Assembly: GCA_002329325.1 (NCBI GenBank)
Contig: DCTX01000009.1
Coordinates: forward strand, 7,891 to 24,103
DNA length: 16,213 bases
Direction: 5' to 3'
Source: Anaerolineales bacterium UBA1429
GTDB lineage: Bacteria > Chloroflexota > Anaerolineae > UBA1429
Made by a program: the position numbers and the translations under genes. The notes under the pieces are model-generated. The model made no database searches, was not told the DNA's origin, and saw only the letters and a program-made list of their open reading frames with translations. Each line of letters starts with the position of its first letter. Position 1 is the first letter of the stretch. This document shows positions 13,742 to 16,213 of the stretch, piece after piece.

Positions 13742-14850
13742 ACGGACTGCATGCCGGGCTGTACCCCCACATCCCCTTGGCCAAAGCCAGGCCCGATGCC
13801 GGCCGCTTTGTGGAGACCATCCTGGGCGCGGCGCATCCCGACCGTCCTCCCATGGTCGAGTATCTGGTGGACGAGGCGTTGCGCCGGCCCATCGTCACAG
13901 GCCTGATGGGCCGCGCCTGGGTGGATATGGACCCCCAGAACGCCGCCACCGAGGCGGCCTATCTGGACAACTTTATCGCCTTCTGGCAACAGATGGGCTA
14001 TGACTTTGTGCGCTATGAGGAATCGCTGCCCTTTGTGGAGCGCGAGGTGGTGGGCAACGATGCCACCCAGGTCAGCGGCCAGCGCCACTGGCGCGACCTG
14101 CACCAGGGCGTGATCCGCAGTTGGGACGACCTGGAGCGCTACCCGTGGCCCGAGATCCAGCCCAGCACCTTTCGCCGCTACGCCTACCTGAACGACCATC
14201 TGCCCGAAGGCATGGGCCTCCTGGTCTGCCATGGCGGCGGGATCTATGAACACCTGGCCGCCCTGTTCTCCTACGAGGGCCTGTGCTATGCCCTCTACGA
14301 CCAGCCCGATCTGGTGCGCGCCGTGGCCGAGCGCCTGGGCGAGCTGATGTTGCGTTTCTACGAGCACCTGGTGGAGCTGGATCGTGTGGTCGCCATCTTC
14401 CCCGGCGACGACATGGGCTTTCGCACGGCGACGCTGATCCCGCCGGCGGCCCTGCGCGCCTATACGCTGCCCTGGCACCGCAGATATGCCGCCCTGGCTC
14501 ACGCCCACGACCTGCCCTACCTGCTGCACTCTTGCGGGAACCTGACCGAGATCATGGACGTCCTCATCGATGATGTGGGAATCGACGCCAAGCACTCCTT
14601 CGAGGACGCCATCGTGCCGGTGTGGGAGATGCAGGCGCGCTATGGCGACCGCATCGCCATGTTGGGGGGTCTGGACGTGGACATCCTGGCCCGCCAGTCG
14701 CCCGAGGGGGTGCGCCAGCGGGTGCGCGACATCATCGCCCGCTGCCATCCGCGGGGACGTTTCTGCATCGGCTCGGGCAACTCGATCCCGAGCTATGTGC
14801 CGCTCGAGAACTACCTGGCCATGATAGACGAGGCGCAGCGGCCCATCTAG
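13738..14850 (+). CDS. URO-D-family protein (uroporphyrinogen decarboxylase/corrinoid methyltransferase-like)
   Basis: 370 residues from GTG at 13738, which overlaps the SDR stop as GTGA. An in-frame TTG at 13735 is the alternative; GGAGGG (13721-13726) is 8 nt before the TTG and 11 nt before the GTG. The fold is the URO-D TIM barrel. The second half has YLLHSCGNLTEIMDVLID with H264-x-C266, the zinc-binding pair of MtaA/MtbA-type corrinoid methyltransferases. GGLDVDILAR follows, then a final SGNSIPSYVPLENYLAMI. C343 (RFCIGSGN) could be the third zinc ligand. The N-terminal arginine motif of true HemE is not evident, so haem synthesis is unlikely. No corrinoid protein gene is nearby. Sugar-operon neighbours suggest a demethylation or other C-C/C-O step on a carbohydrate-derived compound; this is inference. 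Confidence 0.85.
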   Translation: MNGLHAGLYPHIPLAKARPDAGRFVETILGAAHPDRPPMVEYLVDEALRRPIVTGLMGRAWVDMDPQNAATEAAYLDNFIAFWQQMGYDFVRYEESLPFVEREVVGNDATQVSGQRHWRDLHQGVIRSWDDLERYPWPEIQPSTFRRYAYLNDHLPEGMGLLVCHGGGIYEHLAALFSYEGLCYALYDQPDLVRAVAERLGELMLRFYEHLVELDRVVAIFPGDDMGFRTATLIPPAALRAYTLPWHRRYAALAHAHDLPYLLHSCGNLTEIMDVLIDDVGIDAKHSFEDAIVPVWEMQARYGDRIAMLGGLDVDILARQSPEGVRQRVRDIIARCHPRGRFCIGSGNSIPSYVPLENYLAMIDEAQRPI

Positions 14851-14876
14851 AAAGCACGATTGCACAAGGGGGTTCG

Positions 14877-15629
14877 ATGAAAGGTGTGGTTTTGGCTGGT
14901 GGATTGGGCTCTCGGCTCTATCCGTTGACCCACGCGACGAACAAGCATCTCTTGCCCGTCTACGACAAGCCGATGGTCTACTACCCGATCCAGACGCTGG
15001 TGCAGGCGGGGATCAACGAGATCCTGATCGTGACGGGGGGACCCCACGCCGGAGACTTTATCGGGGTGCTGCGCAACGGCAAGGCCCTGGGCGTCAAGCA
15101 TCTGGAGTACGCCTTCCAGGAGACGGAAGGTGGCATTGCCGACGCCCTCAGCCTGTGCGAGGACTTTGCCGACCACGAGAGCATCGCCGTGATCCTGGGC
15201 GACAACACCACCGATGCCGATATCGGCGAGGCGGTGCGGGGCTTTGGCGAGGGCGCCATGGTCTTCTTGCGCGAGGTGCCGGATCCGGAGCGCTTTGGCG
15301 TGCCGGTGTTCGATCCCCACGACCCTGCGCGCATCATTGCCATCGAGGAAAAGCCCGCGCACCCCAAGAGCAACTATGCCGTCACGGGCCTCTACCTCTA
15401 CGACAACCGGGTGTTCGAGTACATCAAGACGCTGGAGCCCTCCGCCCGGGGCGAGCTCGAGATCACCGATGTCAACAACGCCTACATCGCCCAGGGGCTG
15501 CTGCGCTGGGCAGAGCTCAAGGGCTTCTGGTCCGACGCGGGTACCTTCGAGAGCCTCTTCCGCTCCAACGTCTTCTGGGCGCAAAAGAGCACCGGCCGCC
15601 CCGCCGAGGATTTCAGCTCCCGACTCTAG
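14877..15629 (+). CDS. rmlA: Short RmlA-type sugar-1-phosphate nucleotidyltransferase (putative glucose-1-phosphate thymidylyltransferase)
   Basis: 250 residues. It would couple a sugar 1-phosphate with an NTP to make an NDP-sugar, the first step toward dTDP-rhamnose if it is a true RmlA. Motifs: the nucleotide loop LAGGLGSRLYPLT (6-18; usual form GGSGTRL), NKHLLPVYDKPM (22-33) with K23, metal ligand D109 (LGDN), EKP (158-160), NYAVTGLYLYD (166-176), ARGELEITDVNNAYI (190-204) and metal ligand D220 (WSDAGT). The protein is about 40 residues shorter than enterobacterial RmlA (about 290) and lacks its C-terminal helices, which carry the allosteric site. AAGGGGG (14866-14872) is 4 nt before the ATG. 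It lies 26 bp after the URO-D-like gene. The other rml genes are absent here, so the sugar product is uncertain. Confidence 0.85.
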   Translation: MKGVVLAGGLGSRLYPLTHATNKHLLPVYDKPMVYYPIQTLVQAGINEILIVTGGPHAGDFIGVLRNGKALGVKHLEYAFQETEGGIADALSLCEDFADHESIAVILGDNTTDADIGEAVRGFGEGAMVFLREVPDPERFGVPVFDPHDPARIIAIEEKPAHPKSNYAVTGLYLYDNRVFEYIKTLEPSARGELEITDVNNAYIAQGLLRWAELKGFWSDAGTFESLFRSNVFWAQKSTGRPAEDFSSRL

Positions 15630-15644
15630 TCGCGCCGCAGGACC

Positions 15645-15680
15645 ACGCGCCCGAGGGGATGCACATCCCCTCGGGCGCGT
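15645..15680. terminator. Near-perfect 17-bp hairpin between convergent genes
   Basis: Arm ACGCGCCCGAGGGGATG (15645-15661), centre CA, and its exact reverse complement (15664-15680). It sits between the nucleotidyltransferase stop (15629) and the stop of the convergent VOC gene (15699), so it could end both transcripts. Only TTCG follows on the + strand, and no T run follows on the - strand. Confidence 0.6.
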
Positions 15681-15698
15681 TCGCGTCTCACGCCGAGA

Positions 15699-16073
15699 TC
15701 AGTCCCACCAAAGATCGGGGTTGTGGAACAGCTCGATGGCGTTGCCATCGGGATCGCGGAAGAAGGCGATGCGCAGGTTGCCCGAGCCGCGCGGCTCGAT
15801 GTGAAAAGGCACGCCTTTGCCCGAGAGCTCCTGATAGGCAGCGTCCACATCCTCGACCTGCAGGGCCACGTGGGCAAAGGCCCCCGTCGCCCCGGGCTCC
15901 TGGTCGGGCGCGGCCATCAGCTCGATGGTGGTGCCGCCAATGTCGAGGAACACGACGTCGCGGCCGGGGAACTGGCCGACGATCGCCAGCCCCAGGGTCT
16001 CGGTGTAGAACGCCTTGGCCCGCGCAAAGTCGGGCGTGCGCAGGGCGATGTGGTGGGATCGGAACTGGACCAT
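15699..16073 (-). CDS. Glyoxalase/VOC-superfamily protein
   Basis: 124 residues, two beta-alpha-beta-beta-beta modules. The metal-ligand positions of the glyoxalase I-type site are filled: H8 (HHIALRT), E51 (TTIELM), H68 (AHVALQV) and E114 (AIELFHNP). The module ends RIAFFRDPDGNAIELF, the usual signature. It could be lactoylglutathione lyase-like, a dioxygenase or a resistance protein; the sequence does not decide. ATG at 16073 has GGAGG 7 nt upstream and a near-consensus promoter further up. The gene faces the rmlA gene across a 17-bp hairpin and is probably monocistronic. Confidence 0.92.
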   Translation of the reverse strand: MVQFRSHHIALRTPDFARAKAFYTETLGLAIVGQFPGRDVVFLDIGGTTIELMAAPDQEPGATGAFAHVALQVEDVDAAYQELSGKGVPFHIEPRGSGNLRIAFFRDPDGNAIELFHNPDLWWD

Positions 16074-16115
16074 CTGGTTGCCTCCGGAGTGTGGGATTCG
16101 TACGCGACGCGGGCC

Positions 16116-16144
16116 ATCCTAGCCCTGCCTGGCATGCCTGTCAA
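16116..16144 (-). promoter_or_regulatory. Promoter for the VOC gene
   Basis: On the - strand: perfect TTGACA (16144-16139), a 17-bp spacer, then TAGGAT (16121-16116). The start is predicted near 16109, giving a leader of about 36 nt with GGAGG before the ATG at 16073. Confidence 0.75.
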
Positions 16145-16148
16145 GCGC

Positions 16149-16213
16149 GGGTGAGGGGCGAGCCCAGGTCTGGCTGCCGTCACCCGCCCTCACCCCCCTT
16201 CCCCCTCTCCCGC
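16149..16213. repeat. Spaced inverted repeat and pyrimidine-rich run at the window edge
   Basis: GGGTGAGGG (16149-16157) and CCCTCACCC (16187-16195) form 9-bp arms around a 29-nt spacer. From 16187 to the window end the + strand is almost only C and T. The run is cut off by the window, so its extent is unknown. It could be the first part of a GC-rich interspersed repeat or simply a terminator region of the next gene. Confidence 0.35.

Noticed and set aside
13702..14865. Open frame on the - strand (387 codons) opposite the URO-D-like gene
   Set aside because: His/Gln/Gly-rich shadow; the + frame has the conserved H-x-C and the URO-D family C-terminus.
1..16213. tRNA, rRNA, CRISPR array, insertion sequence, prophage or defence genes
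   Set aside because: I looked on both strands and found no cloverleaf, regularly spaced direct repeats, transposase motif or phage/defence protein.

Overview
The window is GC-rich, gene-dense bacterial DNA with no RNA gene, CRISPR array, insertion sequence or prophage gene that I can see. The gene set and protein style suggest an uncultured member of the Chloroflexota (Anaerolineae-like). The grounds are a lipoprotein with an NBR1-type Ig domain behind a Thr/Pro linker, duplicated bPH2 (DUF304) membrane proteins, a small CQLG-motif protein, and repeated sugar-metabolism genes (Gfo/Idh/MocA, GH43, sulfatase, SDR, URO-D-like). This placement is an inference from protein style, not from a marker gene.

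Layout. (1) Positions 2-2099, + strand: the 3' end of a Gfo/Idh/MocA oxidoreductase; then a sigma-70-type promoter driving a two-repeat CQLG protein and a type I methionine aminopeptidase (map) 11 bp apart; then a single-domain cupin. (2) Positions 2096-6594, - strand: a cNMP-fold/bPH2/bPH2 membrane protein, a formylglycine-type sulfatase and an unrecognised polytopic membrane protein, each with its own promoter. (3) A 455-bp divergent intergenic region (6595-7049) with two outward promoters, a palindrome and two hairpins. (4) Positions 7050-9237, + strand: a cytoplasmic-looking GH43 beta-xylosidase, an intrinsic terminator, and the NBR1-Ig lipoprotein, whose 3' end overlaps a convergent HIT-family hydrolase (9215-9679). 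(5) Positions 10000-15629, + strand: a two-TM protein with a very acidic cytosolic region; DNA polymerase IV (dinB); then a probable operon of an SDR dehydrogenase, a URO-D/corrinoid-methyltransferase-like protein (GTGA overlap) and a short RmlA-type sugar nucleotidyltransferase. (6) Positions 15699-16073, - strand: a glyoxalase/VOC protein facing the operon across a near-perfect hairpin.

How the genes fit together. Most units look like separate transcription units. Carbohydrate use is the recurring theme: oxidoreductase, sulfatase, GH43 xylosidase, SDR and sugar-nucleotide synthesis. The sulfatase and the xylosidase both lack export signals, which suggests they act on oligosaccharides already taken up. 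Housekeeping genes (map, dinB, HIT) lie between them.

Promoters are unusually readable. Seven two-box promoters all have exactly 17-bp spacers, and three sites carry the identical extended -10 TGnTATACT. Several transcription units end in strong GC hairpins that mostly lack a T tract.

I do not see a defence island or an obviously new multi-gene system. The most novel-looking items are the tandem-duplicated CQLG protein next to map, the cNMP-fold/bPH2x2 architecture, the two-TM acidic protein, and the SDR/URO-D-like/RmlA operon.
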